NCBI GenBank assembly: GCA_050288425.1 | Contig: JBNKDU010000057.1 | Coordinates: 1-64,000, forward strand | Length of the DNA stretch: 64,000 nucleotides | DNA from: JARRKU01 sp050288425 | Lineage (GTDB): Bacteria > Desulfobacterota > Desulfobacteria > Desulfobacterales > Desulfosarcinaceae | Direction of reading: 5' to 3' | In this document: one piece after another, positions 1-8,086 of the stretch | Layout: each line of letters begins with the position of its first letter | Position numbering within the stretch: the stretch's first letter is position 1 | Notes under the pieces: model-generated | Told to the model about the DNA's origin: nothing | The model's database searches: none | Seen by the model: only the letters and a program-made list of their open reading frames with translations | Program-made: the position numbers and the translations under genes

Positions 1-103
1 CCACGATTTCACGATCTTGCCCACGGACTGCCGCGGCCATGCCGAAATTGGTTTCCTTGACCCGGCCGTTTTTCATTTCGATGAGCAGTCCGATGGATCG
101 CAT
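1..103 (-). CDS. etfA: Electron transfer flavoprotein alpha subunit, N-terminal part
   Basis: Only the first 34 codons are inside the window; the gene continues past the left edge. The translation starts MRSIGLLIEMKNGRVKETNF, which matches the N-terminus of the complete EtfA at 24756-25712 (MATIGVLIETEEGKVKETNL). It starts 2 bases after the stop codon of etfB, the usual etfB-etfA order. EtfA carries the FAD of the ETF heterodimer and passes electrons from dehydrogenases to a membrane quinone reductase. Here the likely donors are the FAD oxidoreductases encoded upstream on the same strand (inference). Confidence 0.85.
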   Translation of the reverse strand, partial: MRSIGLLIEMKNGRVKETNFGMAAAVRGQDREIV

Positions 104-105
104 GA

Positions 106-873
106 TTACATCACCTTGGCTTCGTTTTTGAGAATATCGACGATGCGGGCTGCGATTTGGGCCGCACTGCCGCTGAGGGGTTTGGGGCTACGCGCTTCCA
201 CGGCCGGCTTGAGACTGTCGATCCGCATGCCGGCAGCCGGCGTTTCGATATCAAGCTCGGCCAGGGGCATCTTCTTTATCGGTTTCTTGCGGGATTTGAC
301 GATATCGGGAAAAGTGGGGTAGTTGGGTGTGTTCAACCCCTTGCCGGCGGCCAGGACCGCGGGAACGGCCATGCGGATGACGTCGATGGTACCGGCCTCG
401 CGTTCACATTCCACCGTGACCGCGTCTTCCTCCACATCGAGCCTGACCACGTTCGTGGCCACCGGCAACCCCAGATTGGCGGCCAGCCGGAACTGGGTCT
501 GCATGCCCTCGCTGTCGATGGATTCCTTGCCGGTGAAAATGATCCACGGCTCTCCGTCCGCACGGATGGCCGCAGCCAGGGCGCGGGCGGTGAGAATGCT
601 GTCGGCGGTCTTGTCGGTCTCGATCAGGATGCCGCGATCGGCGCCCATGGCCATGGCGGAACGCAGGCTGTTCTCCGCCGCCGCTTTCCCCAGGCATACG
701 GCGACCACCTGGGTGTCTGCCCTCAGCGATTTGAGCCTGGCTGCCTCGGTGATGGCATGCTCGTCATAGGGGTTCACCAGAAAGGTGATCTTCTCGTTGA
801 TCGTGTCCGGCCCCTCGATGGTGATCGTGGCTGCCGAATCCGGCACGTGTTTTACGCAGACGTAGATGTTCAT
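106..873 (-). CDS. etfB: Electron transfer flavoprotein beta subunit
   Basis: A 255-residue protein, the normal length for EtfB. It starts MNIYVCVKHVPDSAATITI and contains the typical NPYDEHAITEAARLK and MAMGADRGILIET stretches of the AMP-binding ETF beta fold. EtfB pairs with EtfA to form a cytoplasmic one-electron carrier that accepts electrons from flavin dehydrogenases. It lies 79 bases downstream of an FAD oxidoreductase and 2 bases before etfA, so the three are probably co-transcribed. A second, separate etfBA pair sits at 23974-25712; the two EtfB proteins differ clearly in sequence and may serve different dehydrogenases (inference). Confidence 0.93.
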   Translation of the reverse strand: MNIYVCVKHVPDSAATITIEGPDTINEKITFLVNPYDEHAITEAARLKSLRADTQVVAVCLGKAAAENSLRSAMAMGADRGILIETDKTADSILTARALAAAIRADGEPWIIFTGKESIDSEGMQTQFRLAANLGLPVATNVVRLDVEEDAVTVECEREAGTIDVIRMAVPAVLAAGKGLNTPNYPTFPDIVKSRKKPIKKMPLAELDIETPAAGMRIDSLKPAVEARSPKPLSGSAAQIAARIVDILKNEAKVM

Positions 874-952
874 TGGTTTTCCGCCGTTGCCGGTATATCA
901 AAGTTGACCGACGTATAGGGGGGATCTGCAGGGCAGATCCCCCCCGTATCGG

Positions 953-2290
953 CTAACCGTTGACCGAGAAGCTGGAGTTGTAGTTGATTTCGCGTTTGCG
1001 GGAGAAAAAACCCACATCCAGCTTGCGGCCGGTGTATTTCATGGTGAACTGGAATGGTTCTTTGTCGTGATCGAGGCCCTTTTCGCAGGCGTCGATCAAC
1101 TCGGCCATCATGCGGCCCACCACCGGTGCGTTTTTGTACTGGTTGCCGCTGGTGCCTACGGCCATGTAGAAACCGCCCAGGTCCGACTTGTCGTAGACCG
1201 GGATCCAGTCGTCAGAGCAGTCGTACAAATCGACCACGCCCTTGGGCTGGTTCGGTACCTGCAGGGTGGGGATACGGCGGCCGAGACGGTAGCACTGGGC
1301 TTTCCACTGCTCTTCGGTGAGCTGGTTGTCGCGGCCGTGGCCGCCCTTGCCGGCGTAGAACTCGTCCGGGTCCACCCACTCCTGGGGGTCGCACTCCGGA
1401 TCCTCGGAGCCGATCAGAAACAGGTTGCCCGTCTCCGGACGCACGTAGCAGCCGATGTCGCCATCGCTCTGATGGTAACCTTCGTTGAGGTAGTCATAAT
1501 CTTCCGGCGAGGGGCAGTACATGACCTCGTGGCGCAGGGCCTTGGTCTTGATGTTGCAGCCTTCCCAGACGCCCGGGGCCATCTGGTTTACCTTGAAGGA
1601 GTGCGGCCCGGCGCAGTTGACCACCACCGGCGCGTCGTATTCGGTGCCGTCGGCCAGGGTGATGCCCTGGACCTTGCCTTCGGCGGCGCGGATCTTGACC
1701 ACCTCGGCATTGAACCGGAAGGTGGCGCCCTTGGCTTCGGCGGCGCGCATGATGTTGTGGGCCGACAGGGCCGGGTCGTTGACGTAGCCGCCCTCGGGGC
1801 AGAACAGGCCGCCTTCGAGCATAGCGGTGGGCTCCTCCCAGAAAGCCGGATCCTCGGGGCGTTTCACCGGCCAGAACTCGTGCAGGTCGAGCACCGGTAC
1901 CATCTTCAGGATCTCCTCGTTGGTCAACTCTTTGTACTGGACGCCCACGGCGTCATAGTGTTTTTTAACGTTCTGCCATTTGTGGCCCTTGGATTTGATC
2001 AGCAAGGAGCCGGTGTTCATGTACTTGGCCAGGCCCTTTTCATCCTCGGCGTGGCCCAGGTAGTTCTCCCAGTCCAGCCAGTACTTGAAGCCTTCGTAGG
2101 CGAAGGCCACGCCGTCTTCGGTGGAGTAGTGGGCGCGCACGATGGCGCAGGAACCGGCAGTGGATCCTTCGCCCGCATCGGGAAGTTTGTCCACGCTCAG
2201 GGTCTTGTAGCCCATCCTGGACAACTCGTAGGCGATGGGAGCGCCGATGACTCCGACGCCGATGATGATCGCATCAAACTTTTTGGTCAT
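953..2290 (-). CDS. FAD-dependent oxidoreductase, DAO/sarcosine oxidase beta-like
   Basis: A 445-residue protein of the D-amino-acid-oxidase (DAO) family. I chose the start at 2290 because a GGAGG ribosome site lies 5 bases upstream; a longer reading frame to 2368 has no such site. The N-terminus shows the FAD-binding fold with IIIGVGVIGAPIAYEL (GxGxxG), followed by the GSTAGSCAIVRAHYS stretch seen in sarcosine and dimethylglycine oxidases. These enzymes oxidise N-methyl or secondary amines. No oxygen-using partner is evident; etfBA directly downstream suggests that ETF is the electron acceptor (inference). The substrate cannot be read from the sequence. Confidence 0.8.
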   Translation of the reverse strand: MTKKFDAIIIGVGVIGAPIAYELSRMGYKTLSVDKLPDAGEGSTAGSCAIVRAHYSTEDGVAFAYEGFKYWLDWENYLGHAEDEKGLAKYMNTGSLLIKSKGHKWQNVKKHYDAVGVQYKELTNEEILKMVPVLDLHEFWPVKRPEDPAFWEEPTAMLEGGLFCPEGGYVNDPALSAHNIMRAAEAKGATFRFNAEVVKIRAAEGKVQGITLADGTEYDAPVVVNCAGPHSFKVNQMAPGVWEGCNIKTKALRHEVMYCPSPEDYDYLNEGYHQSDGDIGCYVRPETGNLFLIGSEDPECDPQEWVDPDEFYAGKGGHGRDNQLTEEQWKAQCYRLGRRIPTLQVPNQPKGVVDLYDCSDDWIPVYDKSDLGGFYMAVGTSGNQYKNAPVVGRMMAELIDACEKGLDHDKEPFQFTMKYTGRKLDVGFFSRKREINYNSSFSVNG

Positions 2291-2501
2291 GATTTCCTCC
2301 GTCAACGGTGTAACGTGGTTGGTTGATACCGACGAATGGATAAAATGGATGAATCGATGTGGCCGCAATAGATGTCAACGGCCGTCATGATGGATCGTGT
2401 CCATCCAGACACGATCCATTTCTTTCACAAATTTCGAATAATGCAAAATCAACGCCGCAAATCAGTCTGACCGGATTATTTCCGATATGTTCGCGATCCA
2501 T

Positions 2502-2521
2502 TGTAATTAATTATAATTACA
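2502..2521. promoter_or_regulatory. Palindrome, putative operator upstream of the FAD oxidoreductase-etfBA genes
   Basis: TGTAATTA and TAATTACA form perfect 8-base arms around ATTA. Position and symmetry suggest a repressor site controlling the minus-strand gene that starts at 2290. Some RpiR-family regulators (HexR) are known to bind TGTAATT-type palindromes, and an RpiR-family gene lies at 8087-8968, but the link is inference. Confidence 0.4.
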
Positions 2522-2591
2522 GACTGTTAATTGCATTTCAGGGTGGCCGTGTCCGCCTCTTTCTTCCTTTGAGCTGCCGGTAGTTTCCGAA

Positions 2592-2606
2592 TGAAAAAAA
2601 ATTTCA
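2592..2606. promoter_or_regulatory. TGAAA-N5-TTTCA palindrome, possible RpiR operator
   Basis: TGAAAAAAAATTTCA is a short inverted repeat. It resembles the stronger palindrome TGAAATTAAAATTTCA at 8050-8065 just before the RpiR-family gene. The A-tract makes chance occurrence possible. Confidence 0.3.
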
Positions 2607-2729
2607 CGAAAAATGAAAAAATGTTTTCGTTTAAAAGAAAATAATTTTTCGTTCCCGGAAATGCGATGGCTGGAACGGGGTTGCCGTCCCAGCCGATAGT
2701 CGCAGCGCCTGCTGTCCGCCGCCCGTTCT

Positions 2730-3371
2730 TCAGCCCCGCAGTCCTTCCAGCCAACCATTGAAGCGGTTCTCGCCGGCCGGCCGCAGACCGAATTCGGCGC
2801 CGGCTTCCAGGATGGCGTGGACCATGCTGTCGCCGTAGCCCCGGCTGCAGGCCAGCAGAAACCCGCCGCTGCCGTCAACCGCCTTTTGCAGGGTGACGAC
2901 CTGGCAGGGAACGTGACAGAACGGTCCCTGCTGCAGGAAGGGCGCCGCTTTGGAAGGGTCCATGAAATCCAGGTTGGTCAGTTTCTCGGCCAGCTGAAAC
3001 ACCTTGGGACCGAACAGGGCCAGGAAAACCGTGGATTCGCTGGTGTCGGTGTAACCGGTTTCATCCGGCAGCGCTGGAGTTTCGGCACCCAGGTGCCAGA
3101 TGGATGCCTGGGTACGGTTCATGCGGTTGATCAATATGCCATCGGACAGGATCGACTGGCCCAGCGCGGCCGGCACGGCCAGGTCGCACGGAGTCAGCCC
3201 GCCGATATTGCCATCCTGCAGATCCCAGCGGATCATGTGGGCCAGATCCACGATCCAGGGGCCGCGGCCTTCGTCGTCATATTCCAGCGCCACGGTCCAA
3301 TTATCGCGCACCGTTGATGCTTTGGGGCTGGCACCGAACCGAACCGGCGATTCTCTCTTGATTTGAGACAT
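2730..3371 (-). CDS. soxG: Sarcosine oxidase gamma subunit-like protein (GcvT fold)
   Basis: A 213-residue protein that resembles the gamma subunit (SoxG) of heterotetrameric sarcosine oxidase, a GcvT-fold protein that helps assemble the complex. Typical stretches are GGLTPCDLAVPAALGQSI near the N-terminus and LTNLDF...PFLQQGPFCHVPCQ later. It starts 11 bases after a GAGG ribosome site and follows soxA with a 60-base gap. The order beta-delta-alpha-gamma on this strand is the classic soxBDAG order. Sequence similarity in SoxG is generally weak, so the assignment leans partly on context. Confidence 0.75.
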   Translation of the reverse strand: MSQIKRESPVRFGASPKASTVRDNWTVALEYDDEGRGPWIVDLAHMIRWDLQDGNIGGLTPCDLAVPAALGQSILSDGILINRMNRTQASIWHLGAETPALPDETGYTDTSESTVFLALFGPKVFQLAEKLTNLDFMDPSKAAPFLQQGPFCHVPCQVVTLQKAVDGSGGFLLACSRGYGDSMVHAILEAGAEFGLRPAGENRFNGWLEGLRG

Positions 3372-3431
3372 TGTGATTACCTCGTTACAATTTTAGGATT
3401 TCCATAAATCCATCAGGCGGAACCGGTCGGA

Positions 3432-6347
3432 TCAGCTTTTCATGCGTTCGCCCTTGGGATCGTAAAACGGCATCTTCACCACCCGGGCATACAGCCTGAC
3501 GCCATTGCACTCATCCTCGAAAATCTCCAGCCGCGTGCCGACGTCGGCCAGTTGGGATTCCACCAGGGCCATCCCCACAGCCTGACCGGTGGTGAAGCTT
3601 TTGCGCATGGTGGCCACATACCCGCGGACCCGGTTGTCCACGATCAATGCCCCGTCGCGGGCCGGGCGGTCGTCGTCCTCCATACGGATACCCACCAGCT
3701 TGAGACGGTCGGGATCCTTCTCGGCCTGACGCAAGGCTACGGCGCCCACCGTCTTGGCTTCCGCCTTCTTGCGGTCCCACAGAAATCCCAGCCCCACGTC
3801 CAACAGGTTGGTGCGCTGTTCCGACTCCTGGCCGAGAATGATGTGGCACTTCTCCATGCGCAGGACGTTCTGGGCCTCCACACCGAAGTTGCGGATGCCG
3901 AACTCGGCGCCGGCTTCCTTGAGCATGCCCCATACCGCTTTCATGTAGGACGCGGGCACATGCAGCTCGTAGGAGAGCTCGCCCACGAAGCCGAGCCGCA
4001 TGGCGCGCACGAAGATCGTATCCTGGATGAGGAATTCCTTGTATCCGGAAAATGGGAAGGCCTCGTTGGAAAGATCGATGTCGACGACTTTTGCCAGTAC
4101 CTTGCGGGCGTTGGGTCCCGAAAGGTTGATTACGCCCATGGCATCGGTGAGATTGACCAGATTGAAATCCCAGCCGTCGAAACGGGTGTGGTAGCGGAAC
4201 CATTCGACTGTCTGGCCGGCGCGTCCGGTGGAGGTGGTGAAGTAGTAATCGTTTTCCCCCAGCTTAACCACCACGCCGTCGTCGATGACGCAGCCGTCAT
4301 CGTTGCACATGGCCGAGTATTTGATGCGGCCTTCTTTGACTTTGCTCATGTCCGACACATAGACCCGCTGCAGGGCCTTGAGCGCATCGGGACCGTGGAT
4401 GCGGAACTTGCCCAGGGTGGAGCCGTCCAGCATGCCCACGTTGTTCCGCACGTTGAGAATCTCCTCCTTGCAACCGAAATCCTCGGAGAAGTAGCGCGCC
4501 CGCTGCCAGACACCGATATTGCGGAAAACGCCGCCGTCGGCGATCTGATCGTGGTGCATGGGCGTGCGTTTGAACATGTGGTGGTTGCAGCCGGCATAGG
4601 TGGCGATGAAGGTCGGCACCATGGGCGGCCGCATGGTGGTCGGTATGGGCGTGTTGATGGACGCCGTGTACTTGGCGACGTACAGGGGCAGGTTGTGGCC
4701 GGGGATCCCCCCCTGGCCCGGGCCTGTGCCGGCCGAAGTGAAACGCTTGATCAGTTCGGGGACATCGAAGCCCTGCTTGATGGCCTGGTTGATGTTCTTG
4801 ATGGTGGTGTCTTCATCGAAGCAGATGAAGCTTTTGCGCCCCTTGACCGGTGCGGTGACCAGCTTGCAGCCGCGTTGGGGGCCGGGAAGCGCGGCCAGGG
4901 CCGCTTGCGCATCGGCGATGACCGTATCCAACTCGGCGCCGGCGGCGGATGCGGCCTTCAGGCCGGCCAGGCGACCCGACGCTTCGATGCCGGCCGGATC
5001 GTTGATGCCGGTCAGACGGCCGGCCGGGAACATCTTCGCCGGCAATTGGTTGGGCAGAAAGTATCCCGTATGGGTATCGTAACTCATCTTGGCGCCGGTC
5101 AGGATGAAAGGTCCGGTAACCGGGGTGAGGCCGGCCGAGGCCACCAGGAGGTCGCAGGCGAACTGACGGTTGATCCGGCCGTCCAGCGTGGCCAGGGTCA
5201 CCTTCTCCACGTGTTTGGAGCCATAGGCTTTGGCGGCGACCCAGCCCTTGAGCAGCGGGATCTTGCGTTCGGCCAGCGCCAGCAGCAGTTCGGGGTTCTG
5301 GCCGTCTTCGCGGGCATCGGCCACGCAATTGATTTTGAGGCCCAGGTCGAACAGGTCCACGGCCGCCTCGAGGCCCAGGTCATGGCCCACGGAAAAAACC
5401 GCTTCGTTGCCCGGCAGCAAGCCCCAGGTGCGGGCTAGGCGATGGGCGCAACCCACCTGCATGACGCCGGGGCGTTCGTTGTTGTCGAAAATCAGGGGGC
5501 GTTCGATGCAGCCGGTGGCCACCACGACACTCTCGCTGCGGATTTCCACGTAGCGCTCGGTGAAGGCATCTTCGGGACCGCCCACCTGGAAGGCGGTGAT
5601 CAGGTTGTTGGTATAGCTGCCCACCACCGAAGCGTGTTTGAAGACACGGATATTGTCCGTCTGTTCAACCTTGGCGGCCAGTTCACGGGCGCGTTGGTAC
5701 AAGGGCCGGCCGTCCACGCCGGTGGACATCCGGTAGTCGAAACAGCCGCCCAGGTGGGGGCGGGATTCCAGAAGGACCACGCGCTGGCCCGATTCGGCCG
5801 CGGCCAGGGCGGCGCTCATGCCGGCGGCGCCGCCGCCGATCACGGTGACTTCGGCTTTTAGGTAGCGTTCGTCGTAGTTGCCCTTCATCTGGCAATCGGC
5901 ACTGATGACGCCCAGTCCGGCTGCCTTGCGGATACGCTTCATGGCCATGGGCCACATGGCGGCGGGTTTATGCATGGTCTTGTAGTAGAAGCCGGCCGGC
6001 ATCATCCAGTCCATTTTGTCGATGAACGCCAGCCAGTCACGGTCGGCGGAGCCGACGACATTCTGCGCCTTGACGGTCATGCCGTTCTTCAGCAGGGTGT
6101 TTTCGGTGCGGACGTTGGGGATTTCGTTGACATCCATGCAGGTGTTGCTGCACTCACCGTCGAGGCTGTAAAGCCCGCGCGGACGATGATATTTCAAACT
6201 GCGCGCAAAGATCCGCACGCCGCCGGCAAAAAGCGCCGTCGCCACCGTATCTCCGGCAACGCCCTGAAAGGTTTTGCCCTGGTAGTTCAGGGTCAATTTC
6301 TCCGAGGGGTCGATACGGAGTGTGGGCAATTGGTTTAGCCTGTTCAT
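3432..6347 (-). CDS. soxA: Sarcosine oxidase alpha subunit-like protein (NAD/FAD-binding plus GcvT domain)
   Basis: A 971-residue protein with the domain order of SoxA: an N-terminal 2Fe-2S-ferredoxin-like domain (about residues 10-100), a Rossmann dinucleotide-binding domain with VIGGGAAGMSAALAAAESG near residue 171, and a C-terminal GcvT-like aminomethyltransferase domain (about 590-960). The GcvT domain is known to pass the oxidised methyl group to tetrahydrofolate. I chose the start at 6347 because GGAGG lies 7 bases upstream and the ATG overlaps the soxD stop codon (ATGA), indicating translational coupling. Oddly, the N-terminal domain carries Cys66 and Cys70 (GECSNTC); whether they hold a cofactor is unknown. 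In an anaerobe it probably works as a dehydrogenase (inference). Confidence 0.9.
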   Translation of the reverse strand: MNRLNQLPTLRIDPSEKLTLNYQGKTFQGVAGDTVATALFAGGVRIFARSLKYHRPRGLYSLDGECSNTCMDVNEIPNVRTENTLLKNGMTVKAQNVVGSADRDWLAFIDKMDWMMPAGFYYKTMHKPAAMWPMAMKRIRKAAGLGVISADCQMKGNYDERYLKAEVTVIGGGAAGMSAALAAAESGQRVVLLESRPHLGGCFDYRMSTGVDGRPLYQRARELAAKVEQTDNIRVFKHASVVGSYTNNLITAFQVGGPEDAFTERYVEIRSESVVVATGCIERPLIFDNNERPGVMQVGCAHRLARTWGLLPGNEAVFSVGHDLGLEAAVDLFDLGLKINCVADAREDGQNPELLLALAERKIPLLKGWVAAKAYGSKHVEKVTLATLDGRINRQFACDLLVASAGLTPVTGPFILTGAKMSYDTHTGYFLPNQLPAKMFPAGRLTGINDPAGIEASGRLAGLKAASAAGAELDTVIADAQAALAALPGPQRGCKLVTAPVKGRKSFICFDEDTTIKNINQAIKQGFDVPELIKRFTSAGTGPGQGGIPGHNLPLYVAKYTASINTPIPTTMRPPMVPTFIATYAGCNHHMFKRTPMHHDQIADGGVFRNIGVWQRARYFSEDFGCKEEILNVRNNVGMLDGSTLGKFRIHGPDALKALQRVYVSDMSKVKEGRIKYSAMCNDDGCVIDDGVVVKLGENDYYFTTSTGRAGQTVEWFRYHTRFDGWDFNLVNLTDAMGVINLSGPNARKVLAKVVDIDLSNEAFPFSGYKEFLIQDTIFVRAMRLGFVGELSYELHVPASYMKAVWGMLKEAGAEFGIRNFGVEAQNVLRMEKCHIILGQESEQRTNLLDVGLGFLWDRKKAEAKTVGAVALRQAEKDPDRLKLVGIRMEDDDRPARDGALIVDNRVRGYVATMRKSFTTGQAVGMALVESQLADVGTRLEIFEDECNGVRLYARVVKMPFYDPKGERMKS

Positions 6348-6604
6348 TTGCTCGCCTCCGGTTGTTCCACTTCGATGTTTTTGGTTGTGTCGCGATGGGT
6401 GGTGAACCACGCACCGCAGCCGTCACGGTGAAACCACCATTCTTTCTGGATCCCCATGGTACACTTGTTCATGTGGACGTAGTCGCACCAGCCGGTCGGG
6501 GTAAGCCCTTCTTCCGCCGGGCGTGGTCCCTTGTCTTCTCCTCCGTAACGGAATTCATAACCGTTGCGTTTGCCGCAGATGGGGCACGTGAGTGTCAAAG
6601 CCAT
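6344..6604 (-). CDS. soxD: Sarcosine oxidase delta subunit-like zinc protein
   Basis: An 86-residue protein matching SoxD, the small zinc-binding subunit of heterotetrameric sarcosine oxidase. It starts with TCPICGKRNGYEFRYGGE, and the later WWFHRDGCGAWFTTHRDT stretch is typical of the family, including the conserved RDT near the C-terminus. Zinc ligands would be Cys7, Cys10 and the cysteine in DGCG, plus a histidine (family knowledge). It lies 12 bases after soxB and overlaps soxA by 4 bases, so all three are translated from one message. Confidence 0.9.
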   Translation of the reverse strand: MALTLTCPICGKRNGYEFRYGGEDKGPRPAEEGLTPTGWCDYVHMNKCTMGIQKEWWFHRDGCGAWFTTHRDTTKNIEVEQPEASK

Positions 6605-6616
6605 TTTGCGTCTCCT

Positions 6617-7840
6617 CTAATTGTCCGGCGTATAGCTGACCAGCGCGGCGGTCTCGCCCATCAACTGGTGGTTTTCATAACGGCGCAGGTTGAACGGCTT
6701 GAGCATGTCCGGGCAGCGGCCGCTGGCCATGAACCGGGCCATGTGCCTGCCCACTGCGTTGCAGGATTTGAAACCGAAATATCCCCAGCCGCAGTCCATG
6801 TAGAAGCCGTCGAAGTGATCGTTGCCGTCCATGATGGGCGCCATGTCCGGGGTCATGTCGGCCAGGCCGCCCCAGATGCGCATGAATTTCACACCGCGCA
6901 GGCAGGGCAGCCAGTCGGACAGGGATTCGGCCTGGTGCTTGATGTAATGGGCCGTGTTCTGGGTCGTATAATTGGGCCACTGGTCCATGTGGGCGCCGGT
7001 GGCGATCTCCCCCTTCAGGGTCTGGTTGGCGTAGCAGTGATAGGCGCCGGAGGAGACCACGTGGTTGAGAATCGGTTTCAACGGCTGGGTGACCATGGCC
7101 TGGATGGTGAGAACACTGATGGGCAAGCGTATGCCCAGCATCCGATGGATCAACCCGGCGCTGTAGCCGCCGGCGCTGACCAGCACGCGGTTGGTGTGGA
7201 TACGGCCGCGACTGGTGGTTACACCGGTGATCTTGCCGCCCTCGGTATGGATGGCGGTGGCTTCGGTGTGCTGATGGATGTGCACGCCGTGTTTGGCGCA
7301 TCCCTTGGCCAGGCCCCAGACCACCGCGTCATGGCGGACGATGCCGCCCGGCGGATGAAACATGGCCCCGTGGATGGGAAAGGTGATGTCCTCGGAGATA
7401 TTCAGTGCCGGCACCAGTTCCTTGGCTTCCTTGGCATCGATGAGGTGGCTTTCCACCCCGTGGAACTGGGCCGTTGCGATGGTGGTGCGCGCCGCTTTCA
7501 TGGCGGCCTCGCTGTGCATCAGGTTGAGATTGCCGCAGTTGTTGAACATCAGGTTGAAGTCCAGTTCCTTGGTCAGCACCGGCCACAGGTCCAGGGCTTC
7601 CTTGTAAAGGGGGACATTGTATTGGGTGCGTTGATTGGCGCGGACGATGGCCGTGTTGCGTCCGGCACCGCCGAAACCGATGAAGCGCTTTTCGATGATG
7701 GCCACATCCGTCATGCCGTGTTCCCTGGCCAGGAAGTAGGCGGTGGCCAGTCCGTGAAGTCCGCCGCCGATGATGACCGCATCGTAGCTGGATTTCAGTC
7801 TGGGTTTGTTGCCCCACAGGGGCTTTGTTTTCCAGAACAT
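6617..7840 (-). CDS. soxB: Sarcosine oxidase beta subunit-like FAD/FMN oxidoreductase
   Basis: A 407-residue DAO-family flavoprotein, the length expected for SoxB. The FAD-binding motif VIIGGGLHGLATAYFLA starts near residue 22, and GRNTAIVRANQRT is the next flavin contact stretch. PPGGIVRHDAVVWG places a histidine at residue 170; in the Corynebacterium enzyme a histidine at about this place (His173) carries covalent FMN, so that site looks conserved. SoxB oxidises the N-methyl group of sarcosine. It is the first gene of a soxB-D-A-G operon reading away from a divergent RpiR-family regulator. The true substrate could be another N-methyl amine. Confidence 0.9.
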   Translation of the reverse strand: MFWKTKPLWGNKPRLKSSYDAVIIGGGLHGLATAYFLAREHGMTDVAIIEKRFIGFGGAGRNTAIVRANQRTQYNVPLYKEALDLWPVLTKELDFNLMFNNCGNLNLMHSEAAMKAARTTIATAQFHGVESHLIDAKEAKELVPALNISEDITFPIHGAMFHPPGGIVRHDAVVWGLAKGCAKHGVHIHQHTEATAIHTEGGKITGVTTSRGRIHTNRVLVSAGGYSAGLIHRMLGIRLPISVLTIQAMVTQPLKPILNHVVSSGAYHCYANQTLKGEIATGAHMDQWPNYTTQNTAHYIKHQAESLSDWLPCLRGVKFMRIWGGLADMTPDMAPIMDGNDHFDGFYMDCGWGYFGFKSCNAVGRHMARFMASGRCPDMLKPFNLRRYENHQLMGETAALVSYTPDN

Positions 7841-7855
7841 ACGCTCTCCCTAACG

Positions 7856-7935
7856 ATAAAAATGAAATGAAAGGTTTGGGTGACTACAATCTGTTAATCA
7901 ATCGTTTGGGGCCTATGGTATAAAAATGAAATGAA
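7856..7935. repeat. 16-base direct repeat in the soxB promoter region
   Basis: ATAAAAATGAAATGAA occurs at 7856-7871 and again, identically, at 7920-7935. The copies are 64 bases apart and share orientation. The second copy overlaps the spacer of the likely soxB promoter, so the repeats could be regulator or DNA-bending sites. Confidence 0.55.
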
Positions 7936-7944
7936 TCATGTCAA
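7917..7944 (-). promoter_or_regulatory. soxBp: Sigma-70-type promoter for the sox-like operon
   Basis: On the minus strand a perfect -35 box TTGACA (7944-7939) is followed after 16 bases by TATACC (7922-7917), four of six matches to the -10 box. It lies about 75 bases before the soxB start codon. No competing candidate of this quality was seen for that operon. Confidence 0.5.
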
Positions 7945-8049
7945 TAATAAAATCATTATTGGGCATAAAAATTTCAAGATCGCTTGACAAACAGATCCAA
8001 TTAAGCAATAACCAATTAATAATAATGAACTAACATGATTCTATGAAAA

Positions 8050-8065
8050 TGAAATTAAAATTTCA
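8050..8065. promoter_or_regulatory. Palindromic operator in front of the RpiR-family gene
   Basis: TGAAATT-AA-AATTTCA has perfect 7-base arms. It ends 21 bases before the start codon at 8087, a position suited to autoregulation. RpiR-family proteins bind AT-rich palindromes of this kind (family knowledge); binding here is inferred. Confidence 0.5.
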
Positions 8066-8086
8066 CTAAATTATTTCAAGAGGCTG

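Larger units (their letters stand above)
2291..2729. other. Gene-less spacer between soxG and the FAD oxidoreductase
   Basis: This 439-base stretch is AT-rich compared with its neighbours and I see no credible gene in it. It holds two palindromes listed separately, at 2502-2521 and 2592-2606, and a weak inverted repeat (CGAAAAAT near 2607 against ATTTTTCG near 2643). It probably separates the sox-like operon from an independently controlled FAD oxidoreductase-etfBA operon. I could not assign -35/-10 boxes with confidence. Confidence 0.5.
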
